From WHSW01 sp963842795 (GTDB lineage: Bacteria; Actinomycetota; Thermoleophilia; Solirubrobacterales; 70-9), in contig CAWJHV010000006.1 in NCBI GenBank assembly GCA_963842795.1, positions 1 through 64,000 of the forward strand: 64,000 bases of DNA. The letters run 5' to 3'. The position numbers were made by a program, and so were the translations under genes. Below are positions 25,362 through 34,164 of this stretch, piece after piece. Numbering within the stretch: position 1 is the first letter of the stretch; each line of letters begins with the position of its first letter. The notes beneath the pieces were generated by a model. That model did not search any database, was not told the origin of the DNA, and was given only the letters and a program-made list of their open reading frames with translations.

Positions 25362-27856
25362 CCGGCCCGCTCTACCGCCTCGGCGGCTTCTGCGCCCGTC
25401 ACGCGCTGATCGTCTTCGGGGTCTGGATCCTCATCGCGATCGGGATCTCGCTGGGCGCGAACGCGACCGGCAGGCCGACCTCCGACGACACGACGATCCC
25501 CGGGTCGGACTCGACCAGGGCCACCGACCTGCTCGAGGCGAAGCTGCCCTCGCAGGCGAACGGCTCGGTGCCGATCGTCGTCGAGGCGACCAGCGGCAAG
25601 CTCACCTCGGGCGCCAATCAGAAGGCCGTGAAGGCGACGGTCAAGGAGCTGAAGGCCAACCAGTACGTGCGCTCGCTGGTCAACCCGCTGTCCAAGGAGG
25701 GCAAGAGCCAGCTCGCCGAGCACCAGACGCTCGGGATCATCAGCGTCAACCTCACGCTCGGCAGCGGCGACCTCGACGACGAAGCGGCCGAGTCGGTGTT
25801 CGACGCCACCGCCCCGGCCAGCGACGCCGGGCTCGAGGTGTCGGCGGGCGGCTACCTCGGGTCGCAGCTCTCGTCGCCGAGCACCCGGCTGAGCGAGATC
25901 GTCGGGATCGTCGCCGCGATGATCGTCCTCGTCTTCGTCCTCGGGACGGTGATGTCGATGGTGATGCCGATCGCCACCGCGCTCGTCGGCGTGTTCTCCG
26001 GCCTCGGGCTGATCGGCGTCCTCGGCGCCGCGCTCGTCGTCCCATCGATCGCGCCGACGCTCGCGATCATGCTCGGGCTCGGCGTCGGGGTCGACTACTC
26101 GCTGTTCATCGTCAGCCGCTACCGGGCCCTGTTCGACGGCGGCATGGACTACAAGGAGGCGGTCGCCCGGTCGGTTGCGACCTCCGGAGGCGCCGTGCTG
26201 TTCGCCGGCACCACCGTCGTGATCTCCCTCCTCTGCCTCTTCTTCGGCGGCATCCCGCAGGTCCAGGAGCTCGGGTACTCGGCCGCGATCGCGGTCGCGG
26301 TGGTGATCGTCGCCTCGCTCACGATGCTCCCCGCCGGCCTCAGCCTGCTCGGGCCGCACATCAACGCGCTGCGGGTCCGCAAGCACGTCCCCGAGGAGGG
26401 CGAGATCGACCCCGAGCACCCGAACGGCTGGGCGCGGTGGGCGCAGGGGATCGGCCGGCACCCGCTGATCGCGGCGGTGGCCGGGATCCTCGTCCTGCTG
26501 GTGCTCGCCCTTCCGGTGACCCAGATCAACCTCGGTGCGCAGGACAACGGCCAGATGCCGACCTCGACCACGATCCGCCAGTCCTACGACGCGCTGACCA
26601 AGGGCTTCGGCGTCGGCTACAACGGCCCGCTGCTGGTCGCCGTCGACATGAAGCCGCCGGCGCACAACGACCAGAAGTCGCTCAACCAGCTCAACCAGCA
26701 GATCCAGCAACAGCAGGACCAGGCCCAGCAACAGGCCGAGCAGCAGATCACCCAGCTGACCCAGCAGTACACCCAGCAGCTGGTCGCCGAGGGCGTCCCG
26801 GAGGACGAGGCCCAGGAGCAGGCCCAGCAGGAGGCGACGCAGCAGGTCGAATCTCAGCCCCCGACCCAGCACCAACAGCAACAGCAGCAACAGGCCCAGC
26901 AGCAGAAGGCCTTCCTGAAGTCACCCGAGTCCGATCCGCGGCTGGTGAAGCTGGAGAAGAAGATCTCGAAGGCGCCCGACGTCGACGCGGTCTCGCAGGC
27001 GGATCTGAACAACGCCGGTACCGCGGCGGCGTTCAGCGCGATCCCCGACTCGGCGCCCTCGGCGGAGCGGACCCAGGCGCTGGTGGAGGTCCTGCGCGAC
27101 GAGGTCGTCCCGAAGGCGCTCGAGGGGACCCAGGTGGTCGCCTACATCGGCGGCACCACCGCCGGCAACATCGACCTCGCCAAGAAGATCGGCGAGGAGC
27201 TGCCGCTGGTGATCCTGATCATCGTCGGGCTCAGCTACCTGCTGCTCACGCTCGCCTTCCGGACGATGGTGGTCCCGGCGCTCGCCGCGGCCATGAACCT
27301 GCTCGCGGTGGCCGCGGCCTACGGGATCCTCGTCGCGATCTTCCAGGAGGGCTGGGGGGTGGAGCTGCTCGGCCTCGACCACGCTGTGCCGATCGTCAGC
27401 TTCGTGCCGCTGATGATGTTCGCGATCCTGTTCGGCCTCTCGACCGACTACACGGTCTTCCTGCTGACCCGGGTCTCGGAGGAGAACGAGCTCGGCGGCG
27501 ACCACCGCCAGGCGATCGTCAGCGGCCTCGGACGGGCGATTCGCGTGATCATCGCCGCCGCCTCGATCATGATCCTGGTCTTCTCCAGCTTCATCATCAG
27601 CGGCGACCCGACGGTGAAGCAGTTCGGGGTCGGGTTGGCGGCCGCGGTCGCGGTCGACGCGATCATCGTCACCCTCGTGCTGCCCGCGCTGATGCTCCTG
27701 GTCGGCAAGGCGACCTGGTTCCTGCCCGGGCCGATCGAGCGCCACATGCCGCGCCTCGGGATCGAGGGCGAGGAGTACTTCGAGCGGCGCGACGCCGCCG
27801 ACGCGAAGCCGGCTCCCGAGGCGAAGCCGGCGCCAGACGCGAAGCCGGCTCCCTAG
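25358..27856 (+). CDS. MMPL-type RND transporter with glutamine-rich loop
   Basis: An 832-residue protein with two six-helix RND halves. Helix motifs are GLGVGVDYSLFIVSRYR in the first half and LFGLSTDYTVFLLTRVSEE in the second, typical of MmpL/YdfJ-like lipid exporters driven by the proton gradient. The second extracytoplasmic loop (about residues 445-525) is a Q-rich segment of roughly 80 residues (QQQQDQAQQQAEQQ and similar), predicted to be helical or disordered. The protein ends with three AKPAP repeats, a short cytoplasmic tail. The start GTG overlaps the dehalogenase stop. MmpL proteins export glycolipids or lipids in mycobacteria, so this one may move the product of the sulfatase island across the membrane. 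It converges on the LmeA-like gene with a four-base overlap. Confidence 0.9.
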   Translation: MTGPLYRLGGFCARHALIVFGVWILIAIGISLGANATGRPTSDDTTIPGSDSTRATDLLEAKLPSQANGSVPIVVEATSGKLTSGANQKAVKATVKELKANQYVRSLVNPLSKEGKSQLAEHQTLGIISVNLTLGSGDLDDEAAESVFDATAPASDAGLEVSAGGYLGSQLSSPSTRLSEIVGIVAAMIVLVFVLGTVMSMVMPIATALVGVFSGLGLIGVLGAALVVPSIAPTLAIMLGLGVGVDYSLFIVSRYRALFDGGMDYKEAVARSVATSGGAVLFAGTTVVISLLCLFFGGIPQVQELGYSAAIAVAVVIVASLTMLPAGLSLLGPHINALRVRKHVPEEGEIDPEHPNGWARWAQGIGRHPLIAAVAGILVLLVLALPVTQINLGAQDNGQMPTSTTIRQSYDALTKGFGVGYNGPLLVAVDMKPPAHNDQKSLNQLNQQIQQQQDQAQQQAEQQITQLTQQYTQQLVAEGVPEDEAQEQAQQEATQQVESQPPTQHQQQQQQQAQQQKAFLKSPESDPRLVKLEKKISKAPDVDAVSQADLNNAGTAAAFSAIPDSAPSAERTQALVEVLRDEVVPKALEGTQVVAYIGGTTAGNIDLAKKIGEELPLVILIIVGLSYLLLTLAFRTMVVPALAAAMNLLAVAAAYGILVAIFQEGWGVELLGLDHAVPIVSFVPLMMFAILFGLSTDYTVFLLTRVSEENELGGDHRQAIVSGLGRAIRVIIAAASIMILVFSSFIISGDPTVKQFGVGLAAAVAVDAIIVTLVLPALMLLVGKATWFLPGPIERHMPRLGIEGEEYFERRDAADAKPAPEAKPAPDAKPAP
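26685..26912 (+). repeat. CAG/CAA-rich tract encoding the polyglutamine loop
   Basis: About 230 bases rich in CAG and CAA codons inside the MMPL gene. Glutamine codons are mixed with GCC, GAG and ACC codons, so it is imperfect rather than a pure triplet run. Such tracts can change length between strains. Confidence 0.75.
27809..27856 (+). repeat. Threefold 15-18 base repeat encoding AKPAP
   Basis: Three copies of GCGAAGCCGGCNCC separated by GAG or GAC codons form the last 16 codons of the MMPL gene. It looks like a short tandem duplication and may vary between strains. Confidence 0.7.
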
Positions 27857-28467
27857 AGCCGGACGACGACCGCGGTCGTGATCAGCTCGGCGAGCGGGCC
27901 GGTGGGGATGCCGGCGACGTCGCCGCCGCCGGAGACGACGCGGACGCGGCCGTGGTCCGAGGTCAGCTCCATGTCGAGGTCGACCGGCACCGGGGAGTCG
28001 GCGGGGGGGACGACCGCGCCGAACAGCGCCCCGATCAGGCTGGTCCCCGGCAGGTCCACGCCCTCGAGCCCGTAGTCGACCAGCTCCTGAGCCGAGGTCT
28101 CGCCGCTCGATACGAGGTGGTAGGGACCGGGCGCGTCGCGGGTGAGCTCGAAGCTCTCGATCTCGAACGGCCCCGCCTTCGAGCTCGCGATCGCGATGTC
28201 GACGATCGAGAACCCGTCGAGCTTGGAGAACGCCGGCTCGGGGTGGTCGAGGTCGAGCGCCAGGTCGCGTGCGGAGACCTCGAAGCGCTCGCCGTCGCCG
28301 AACAGAATCCGTGCCGCCGGGATCGCTCCGAGGGTGACGTCGGCGCTCCCGCCGCCCGCCGTCAGCCGATCCTCGATCCTGCGCTCGCCGAGGCTGGGCA
28401 CCAGGATCTGACTGGCGACCAGCACGAACACGAACCCTCCCGCGGCGATCCTTGCCCAGCGAGCCAT
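27853..28467 (-). CDS. LmeA-like (DUF2993) lipid-binding membrane-anchored protein
   Basis: A protein of about 204 residues from ATG at 28467. An N-terminal helix (IAAGGFVFVLVASQILV) anchors it or serves as a signal peptide. The rest is a DUF2993 domain: ERRIEDRLTAGGGSADV, LDGFSIVDIAIASSKAGPF, an ELVDYGLEGVDL segment and a Gly-rich end. LmeA of mycobacteria is a periplasmic phospholipid-binding protein needed for lipomannan maturation. It is convergent with the MMPL gene and divergent from the PLC-X gene. The relation to LmeA is by domain only; the identity of the bound lipid is unknown. Confidence 0.75.
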   Translation of the reverse strand: MARWARIAAGGFVFVLVASQILVPSLGERRIEDRLTAGGGSADVTLGAIPAARILFGDGERFEVSARDLALDLDHPEPAFSKLDGFSIVDIAIASSKAGPFEIESFELTRDAPGPYHLVSSGETSAQELVDYGLEGVDLPGTSLIGALFGAVVPPADSPVPVDLDMELTSDHGRVRVVSGGGDVAGIPTGPLAELITTAVVVRL

Positions 28468-28570
28468 CGCCCAAAGCTTGGCAGACGCCCTGCCCCGGGA
28501 CGCCGCGTGGACTACATTTGCGAGTCCCACTCGGCCAACGGACTCCGGTCTGCGGAGGGAGAGGTCAGGC

Positions 28571-30745
28571 ATGGAAGCGGCAAGGGCCCAGAGCGCGGGG
28601 GGCCACTCGAAGCGTGCGCGGAACACCGGGAGCATCGCGCTCGCAGTCGTCGGCGCGATCCTCGCGGTGGTCGGGGCGTTGCTGCTCTACGCGCGCGTCG
28701 AGATCCTCGACGAGGACGCCTTCGCCGATCACGCGGTCGAGGCGCTCAAGGACGACGAGGTGCGCAGCGTGGTCTCGACCGAGATCGTCGTCCAGCTGAT
28801 CGAGCGCGGCTCGGCCGACCTGGTCGCCGGGCGGCCGCTGCTCGAGCAGGTGGTCTCGACCGTGCTCGACGCTCAGCCCTTCCAGAAGATCTTCGGCGAG
28901 GCGGCCCGGCAGTCGAACCGGCTGCTGTTCGTAAAGGACGACAACAACGTCGCCTTCGACGTCTCCGACGGGCTCAAGATCGTTCGTTTCGCCCTCCAGT
29001 CGATCAACCCCAAGCTCGCCGACGACCTGCCGCAGAGCATCGATCTGGCCCTGCTGAAGCTGAAGAAGCGCGACTTCGCCCGCAGCACCCTCGCGATCGC
29101 CGACCAGATCCGCTGGCTCGGCATCGTCGCGCCGATCGTCGCGCTTCTGGTGCTGCTCGGCTCGGTGCTCATGGAGCGCGACCGGCGGGTCGGCGTGCTC
29201 CGGGCGGCGCTCGCGGTCGGCGCCGCCGGTGCGGTGCTCGCGATCGTCTACCTGATCCTGCGCGCGCGCATCCTCGCCGGGGTGATCGGCGAGGAGGAGC
29301 TCACCGACGACGACATCCGCGGCGCGGTCGCGGGGATCCTCGATGCGTTCGTGGGTGGCCTGTTCTTCTGGGGCCTCGCGATGGCGCTGGCGGGCGTGGT
29401 GATCGCCGGCGCGGCCGCGGCGCTCGACCCGGACCGGACGACCGACCCCGTCCTGCGCCTGCAGCGGCTGATCACCCGGCGGCCGGCGAGCACGCTCGGG
29501 CGGCTGGCTCGCGGCGTGGCGGCGATCGCCGCCGGCTTCCTATTCGCGCTCGACTGGCAGTTCGCGTTCAGCGTCCTCGGCCTGCTCGCCGGCGCCTATC
29601 TCGTCTATTTCGGGGCCGGGGAGCTGCTGTTGCTGCTCGGGCGCGGGCCGGTGACGGCCGACGATGCACAGGCCCGCAAGCGGAGCCTCGGCCGGACGGT
29701 CGCGGTGGTCGTCGCCGGGGTCGTGGCGGCGGTGGTCGCGGTTGTCGTGATCACCAGCGGCCCGAGCGGGCGGGACCATGCCGTGGCCAGCCTCTCGGAC
29801 GGGTGCAACGGCTCGCCTCAGCTGTGCAACCACCGCCTCAATGAGGTCGTCTTCGCCGGTACCCACAACTCGTTCTCGGCCGCGGACGATCCCGGCTGGT
29901 TCATCGCCAACCAGCTCCACGACATCCCGCAGCAGCTCGAGGACGGAATCCGCCTGTTCCTGATCGACCCGCACTGGGGGATCGCGGGCAGCGACGGCCG
30001 CGTGCAAACCGACTTCGAGGCCGAGGGCCGGGATCGCAACAAGGTCGTCAAGGCGCTTCCGCCCGAGACCCTGGCGGCCGCCGAGCGGCTCGCGGGCCGG
30101 GTCGGCATCCGGTCGGCGGGCGACGCGGAGAAGGACGTCTTCCTCTGCCACACGGTCTGCGAGCTCGGGGCGACGAAGATGGTCGACGCGCTCGACGACG
30201 TGCGGGAGTTCCTCGACCGCAACCCGGGCGAGGTGGTGATCATCTTCATCGAGCCCTACGTCTCACCTGCCGATATCGAGGATGTGTTCCAGCGCGCCGA
30301 GCTCGAGGACATGGCCGCGGTGCTCGACCGCAACCAACCGCTCCCCACCCTCGGCGAGCTCGTGCGGACCAACAAGCGGGTGGTCGTGATCACCGAGCAC
30401 GACGCCGACGGGGACCCGCCCTGGTACATGGACGGGTTCTCGTTCGTGCAGGACACCCCCCTCGGGGTGACCAAGCCCGAGGACCTGAGTTGCGACCGCA
30501 ACCGCGGGGACGCCGACAGTCCGTTGCTGATGCTCAACCAATGGGCCGACCTGTTCCCGCCGCGCCGGGCCGCGAACGAGAGCTTCCAGACCCGCAAGGA
30601 GCTGCTCGGCCACGCACACGAGTGCGCGCGCGAGCGCGGCCTGCCGGTGAACCTGATCGCGGTCGACCACTACGACGTCGGGGACCTGATCCCATCCGTC
30701 GCCGAGCTCAACCGTGAGAGGATCAAGGCCGCCAACGGGCGGTGA
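28571..30745 (+). CDS. Membrane protein with C-terminal PLC-X (phosphatidylinositol phospholipase C-like) domain
   Basis: A 724-residue protein. One helix near the N-terminus (IALAVVGAILAVVGALLLYA) is followed by a soluble domain (residues 45-190), four or more helices (including IVAPIVALLVLLGSVLM and VAVVVAGVVAAVVAVVVIT) and, from about residue 415, a PLC-X barrel: NEVVFAGTHNSFSA (catalytic His), LEDGIRLFLIDPHW, DVFLCHTVCELGA (second His) and EVVIIFIEPY. This fold cleaves phosphoinositides or glycerophosphodiesters outside the membrane. ATG at 28571 has GGGAGAGG upstream. It is followed 10 bases later by the glycosyltransferase gene. Substrate is unknown, but a lipid role fits the island. 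Confidence 0.85.
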   Translation: MEAARAQSAGGHSKRARNTGSIALAVVGAILAVVGALLLYARVEILDEDAFADHAVEALKDDEVRSVVSTEIVVQLIERGSADLVAGRPLLEQVVSTVLDAQPFQKIFGEAARQSNRLLFVKDDNNVAFDVSDGLKIVRFALQSINPKLADDLPQSIDLALLKLKKRDFARSTLAIADQIRWLGIVAPIVALLVLLGSVLMERDRRVGVLRAALAVGAAGAVLAIVYLILRARILAGVIGEEELTDDDIRGAVAGILDAFVGGLFFWGLAMALAGVVIAGAAAALDPDRTTDPVLRLQRLITRRPASTLGRLARGVAAIAAGFLFALDWQFAFSVLGLLAGAYLVYFGAGELLLLLGRGPVTADDAQARKRSLGRTVAVVVAGVVAAVVAVVVITSGPSGRDHAVASLSDGCNGSPQLCNHRLNEVVFAGTHNSFSAADDPGWFIANQLHDIPQQLEDGIRLFLIDPHWGIAGSDGRVQTDFEAEGRDRNKVVKALPPETLAAAERLAGRVGIRSAGDAEKDVFLCHTVCELGATKMVDALDDVREFLDRNPGEVVIIFIEPYVSPADIEDVFQRAELEDMAAVLDRNQPLPTLGELVRTNKRVVVITEHDADGDPPWYMDGFSFVQDTPLGVTKPEDLSCDRNRGDADSPLLMLNQWADLFPPRRAANESFQTRKELLGHAHECARERGLPVNLIAVDHYDVGDLIPSVAELNRERIKAANGR

Positions 30746-30755
30746 GAGCGCGGAG

Positions 30756-31862
30756 ATGAGGATTCTCTACGGAGTCAACGGCGAGGGGATGGGCCACGCG
30801 ACGCGTTCGCGCGTGGTGATCGACTCGCTGCTCGAGCGCCACGACGTCCGGGTGGTCTCCTCCGGTGGGGCCTACACCTTTCTCGCCGAGACGCTGCCGC
30901 ACGTCGACGAGATCTTCGGCCTCGCCTTCGCGATGGAGCAGGGCGAGATCCGGCGCTGGGCGACCGTGGTCGAGAACCTGCGCTCGCTCGGGCACGAGCT
31001 CCCGCACACGGTGCGCGAGTGGGTGGCGCGCACCAAGGAGTGGCGCCCGGAGGTCGTGGTCACGGACTTCGAGCCGCTGAGCGCCGCCTACTCGCGCTAC
31101 AGCCGCACGCCGCTGGTCGCGGTCGACAACATCAACATGCTCGACCGCTGCCACCACGACGAGGAGATCGTCGGTGGCGAGCGCGAGGACTTCATGATCG
31201 CCAAGGCGGTCACCCACTCGATGGTCCCCGGCGCCGTCGAGTACGTGGTCACGACGTTCTTCGAGCCGCCGATCGCGCGGGCGTGCACCACCCTCGTGCC
31301 CCCGATCGTGCGACCCGAGATCGAGGCGGCGACCAGCGAGCGCGGCGACCACCTGGTCGTCTACTCGGGCGGCGACCCGGCGCTGACCGACGCGCTTCGC
31401 GCCAGCGGCGTCCCCTGCCGGGTGTACGGGATGCGTGGCGGGCCGGAGGACGACGAGGTCGACGGCAACCTCGAGTATCGCCCGCGCTCGAGCGACGGCT
31501 TCGTCGAGGACCTGCGGACCGCCATGGGCGTCGTCACCGGAGGCGGCTTCTCGCTGCTCAGTGAGGCGGTCTACCTGGGCAAGCCGACGCTGGCGATCCC
31601 GCTTCGCGGGCAGTTCGAGCAGATGATGAACGCGCGCTATCTGGAGCGCGATGGATACGGCCTATGCGCCGAGGAGGTGACCGACGAAGTGGTGGAGAGA
31701 TTCCTCGACGGGCTCGACGGGTTCGAGCAGGCACTGTCGGGCTACGAGCAGGACGGCAACGCGGTCTCCCTCGAGACGGTCGAGCGGCTGGCCACCGATG
31801 CGGCGGGGGCCGACCGCAAGACGGTCCGCCGCGGGCGCCGCGCGGCCCGGAGGCGGGCGTGA
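30756..31862 (+). CDS. Glycosyltransferase family 28-like (MJ1255-type)
   Basis: A 368-residue protein. The N-terminus MRILYGVNGEGMGHATRSRV is the donor-side loop of GT-B transferases in the MJ1255/VC2487 group. The C-terminal half has GVVTGGGFSLLSEAVYLGKP and PLRGQFEQMMNARYLE, the UDP-sugar binding region found in MurG-like and UDP-glycosyltransferases. A cytoplasmic or peripheral membrane enzyme that glycosylates a lipid or polymer is likely. It precedes a polysaccharide deacetylase with a four-base overlap (GTGA) and follows the PLC-X gene. The tail TVRRGRRAARRRA is strongly basic and could contact acidic lipids. The acceptor is unknown. Confidence 0.85.
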   Translation: MRILYGVNGEGMGHATRSRVVIDSLLERHDVRVVSSGGAYTFLAETLPHVDEIFGLAFAMEQGEIRRWATVVENLRSLGHELPHTVREWVARTKEWRPEVVVTDFEPLSAAYSRYSRTPLVAVDNINMLDRCHHDEEIVGGEREDFMIAKAVTHSMVPGAVEYVVTTFFEPPIARACTTLVPPIVRPEIEAATSERGDHLVVYSGGDPALTDALRASGVPCRVYGMRGGPEDDEVDGNLEYRPRSSDGFVEDLRTAMGVVTGGGFSLLSEAVYLGKPTLAIPLRGQFEQMMNARYLERDGYGLCAEEVTDEVVERFLDGLDGFEQALSGYEQDGNAVSLETVERLATDAAGADRKTVRRGRRAARRRA

Positions 31863-32587
31863 ACCGCGCCGCCGCGGGGCTTGGCGCGGCCGGGGTGGGC
31901 GCGGCCGGGTTCGCGATCTGGTGCGGCCAGTACCCGACCGCGCAGGTCTTCGGCGCGACGATCTGCCGCGGCTCAGGGGATCGCAAGCGGATCTCGCTCA
32001 CCTACGACGACGGCCCGAACCCCAAGTACACGCCGCGGCTGATGGAGCTCCTCGACCGCTATGACGCGAAGGCGACGTTCTTCTCGATCGGCCAGTGGGC
32101 CGAGCGCGAGCCGGAGCTGCTGCGCGAGGTGAAGGCCGCCGGGCACGCGGTCGGCAACCACACCTACACCCATCCGAGGATGCCGTTCAAGACCATTCCC
32201 CAGATCCACGACGAGCTCGCCCGATGCCGGGCCGCGGTCGAGGCCGCCGGGGTCGAGTTCTCGACCGTCGACGGCGCGGCGCTCATGCGTCCTCCCTACG
32301 GCAGCCGCCGGCCGGCGACGCTGCGGACGCTGCGCGAGGACGGGTACGTGCCGGTGACCTGGTCGATCACGTGTTACGACTGGCGCCGGACCGCGACCGA
32401 GTCCAAGATCGCCCGCCGCGCGGCGAAGGCGAGCGAGGGCGACGTGATCCTGCTCCACGACGGCTGCAACCTCGAGCCCGCCGCGGACCGCTCGCGCTCG
32501 GTCGCCGCGACCGAGGACACGCTGCGCAAGTACGCGGCCGAGGGCTATGAGTTCGTCACCATCCCGGAGATGGTGGACGCGGCGTGA
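31859..32587 (+). CDS. Polysaccharide deacetylase (NodB family)
   Basis: A 242-residue protein. An N-terminal hydrophobic segment (AAAGLGAAGVGAAGFAIW) is a signal or anchor. The NodB domain has motif 1 LTYDDGPNPKYT (catalytic Asp and metal Asp), motif 2 HAVGNHTYTHP (H-x3-H metal ligands), motif 3 RPPYGSRRP, motif 4 WSITCYDWRRT and motif 5 VILLHDGCN. All metal and catalytic positions are present, so it should be active on N-acetylated sugars of the envelope. The start is GTG at 31859, overlapping the glycosyltransferase stop, and its own stop overlaps the GTG of the next gene, so three genes are translationally coupled. Confidence 0.9.
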   Translation: MNRAAAGLGAAGVGAAGFAIWCGQYPTAQVFGATICRGSGDRKRISLTYDDGPNPKYTPRLMELLDRYDAKATFFSIGQWAEREPELLREVKAAGHAVGNHTYTHPRMPFKTIPQIHDELARCRAAVEAAGVEFSTVDGAALMRPPYGSRRPATLRTLREDGYVPVTWSITCYDWRRTATESKIARRAAKASEGDVILLHDGCNLEPAADRSRSVAATEDTLRKYAAEGYEFVTIPEMVDAA

Positions 32588-33399
32588 TCCCGGCCGCCAA
32601 CTTCATCAGCGACTTCTGGAACGACCAGCTCGTCGCCCACGACCGCCAGTGGCTGTTCCTGGTGCTCGCCGGGCTGGTGATCTCGTTCGGCTTCATCCGG
32701 CTCTCGACCCGGCTGATGCGAAGCCCGAAGGTGCCCTGGTGGCCGGGGAGCGTGGTCAGCGAGAGCGGCGTCCACGTCCACCACCTCGTGTTCGGGATCG
32801 TGCTGATGATGCTCGCCGGGGCGATCAGCTTCGCCGGCTTCGCGGTCAGCCCGATCTACGAGATCTGCGCCTTCGCCTTCGGCGTCGGGGTCGGCCTGAC
32901 GATCGACGAGTTCGCGCTCTGGGTCTACCTCGACGACGTCTACTGGGCGAAGCAGGGGCGGAGCTCGATCGACGCCACCGTGATCGCGGTCGGCTTCCTC
33001 GGGCTGGTGCTGATCGGGACCCGGCCCTTCGACATCGACACGGACAGCACCCTGACCGTGGTCCTCTCGGTGGTCAGCATCCTGCTCGCGTTGAGCTGGG
33101 TGGTGATCGCGATGCTCAAGGGCCGGATCCTGCACGCGGCGGTCGGCTTCTTCCTCTTTCCGTTCTCGCTCTACGCCACGTGCCGGATCGCCAAGCCGGG
33201 CTCGTGGTGGGCGAGGCGTCACTACGGCGAGCGCAACCCCCGCAAGCAGGCGAAGGCCGAGGCGCGGTTCCATACCGAGCGGCGCACGGAGCGCTTCAAG
33301 GAGAACATCCGCGACGCCATCGGCGGGTCGCCCGAGGACGTCTACCTGGCGAAGATCGAGCGCCACAACCCCGACGCGGCGGCGCAGTCCGGCGACTAG
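32584..33399 (+). CDS. Conserved integral membrane protein
   Basis: A 271-residue protein with six or so helices (for example WLFLVLAGLVISFGFI, HHLVFGIVLMMLAGAISF and TLTVVLSVVSILLALSWVV), a VHVHHLVFG histidine motif near residue 60 and a charged cytoplasmic tail. I do not recognise a named function. The VHVHHLVFG motif and the length match a family of uncharacterised actinobacterial membrane proteins. It starts with GTG overlapping the deacetylase stop. Its TAG stop shares the palindrome CTAG with the stop of the convergent membrane protein gene, so the two genes end on the same four bases. Confidence 0.7.
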   Translation: MIPAANFISDFWNDQLVAHDRQWLFLVLAGLVISFGFIRLSTRLMRSPKVPWWPGSVVSESGVHVHHLVFGIVLMMLAGAISFAGFAVSPIYEICAFAFGVGVGLTIDEFALWVYLDDVYWAKQGRSSIDATVIAVGFLGLVLIGTRPFDIDTDSTLTVVLSVVSILLALSWVVIAMLKGRILHAAVGFFLFPFSLYATCRIAKPGSWWARRHYGERNPRKQAKAEARFHTERRTERFKENIRDAIGGSPEDVYLAKIERHNPDAAAQSGD

Positions 33400-34091
33400 C
33401 CGCGCGGCCCGTCCCGTAGCTGGAAGAACGCGACGACGACGGCGAGCGCGTAGAGCGGCGTCGTCAGCATGTCGGCAGCCACCGCCGCGCCCCAGTCGAC
33501 GAAGAAGCCCGACTTGATTCCGAGCACGTCCTTGGACTGCACGACGCCCGAGATCACGTCGTCGAGCAGCAGCAGGGGCACCACCAGCGCGAGCACCCGG
33601 AGCGTGTTGCCGCGGACCAGCTCGCGGCTGCGCCGGAACCCCGCCAGGATCCGGCGGTCCTCGAGCTCGATCGCAGGGGCGATCAGCGCGAACCAGCCGA
33701 GCACGAGCAGCCCGGGCACGATGAACAGCAGGAGGCCGAACGCGACCCCCAACGCGAGCAGCAGGTCGGCGCCGGCCAGCCGCCAGTACGGCAGCGAGCG
33801 GGCGATGTGCCACAGCGACTCCTCGTCACCGTGGCGGACCGAGACAACGGCGCGGGCGACGATCCCGGTGTAGAGGACGTCGCCGAGCAGGGCGACGCTG
33901 GCATGGCCCATCGCGGCGGCGATCAGTCCGGCGAGCTGACCGGCGCTGAGCTCGACGTCGACCTCCGAGAGCGGCTCCTGGAAGTGGTCGTCGAGAACGT
34001 CGACGAGCCCCAGCGGGATGAAGACCAGCAGGCCGGCGCCGAAGAAGACCCCAGGGCGCGCGCGCAGCGTCCGCGCCGCCTCGGCGATCAC
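33396..34091 (-). CDS. Multi-helix membrane protein, relative of the Vps62-fusion membrane module
   Basis: A 231-residue protein with about six helices (GVFFGAGLLVFIPLGLV, DLLLALGVAFGLLLFIVPG, VLALVVPLLLLDDVISG). Between helices it carries ELEDRRILAGFRRSRELVRGN, split here as ELEDRRILAG and FRRSRELVRGN. This matches FEDKGIRDAFRGSTRLVRGH in the Vps62-like fusion at 19.2-21.1 kb, so both belong to one family of bacterial membrane domains related to glycerophosphodiester phosphodiesterase membrane regions. It stands alone, between the deacetylase operon (convergent, shared CTAG stop) and the AcxA-like gene (divergent). Function is unknown. Confidence 0.7.
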   Translation of the reverse strand: MIAEAARTLRARPGVFFGAGLLVFIPLGLVDVLDDHFQEPLSEVDVELSAGQLAGLIAAAMGHASVALLGDVLYTGIVARAVVSVRHGDEESLWHIARSLPYWRLAGADLLLALGVAFGLLLFIVPGLLVLGWFALIAPAIELEDRRILAGFRRSRELVRGNTLRVLALVVPLLLLDDVISGVVQSKDVLGIKSGFFVDWGAAVAADMLTTPLYALAVVVAFFQLRDGPRG

Positions 34092-34164
34092 GTGCCTGAG
34101 CCTCAGGTGTTCCGGGCGCTCCGGAGCGGCGATCGCGCGATCCTATCCATGGCCCGAGCCGCTA

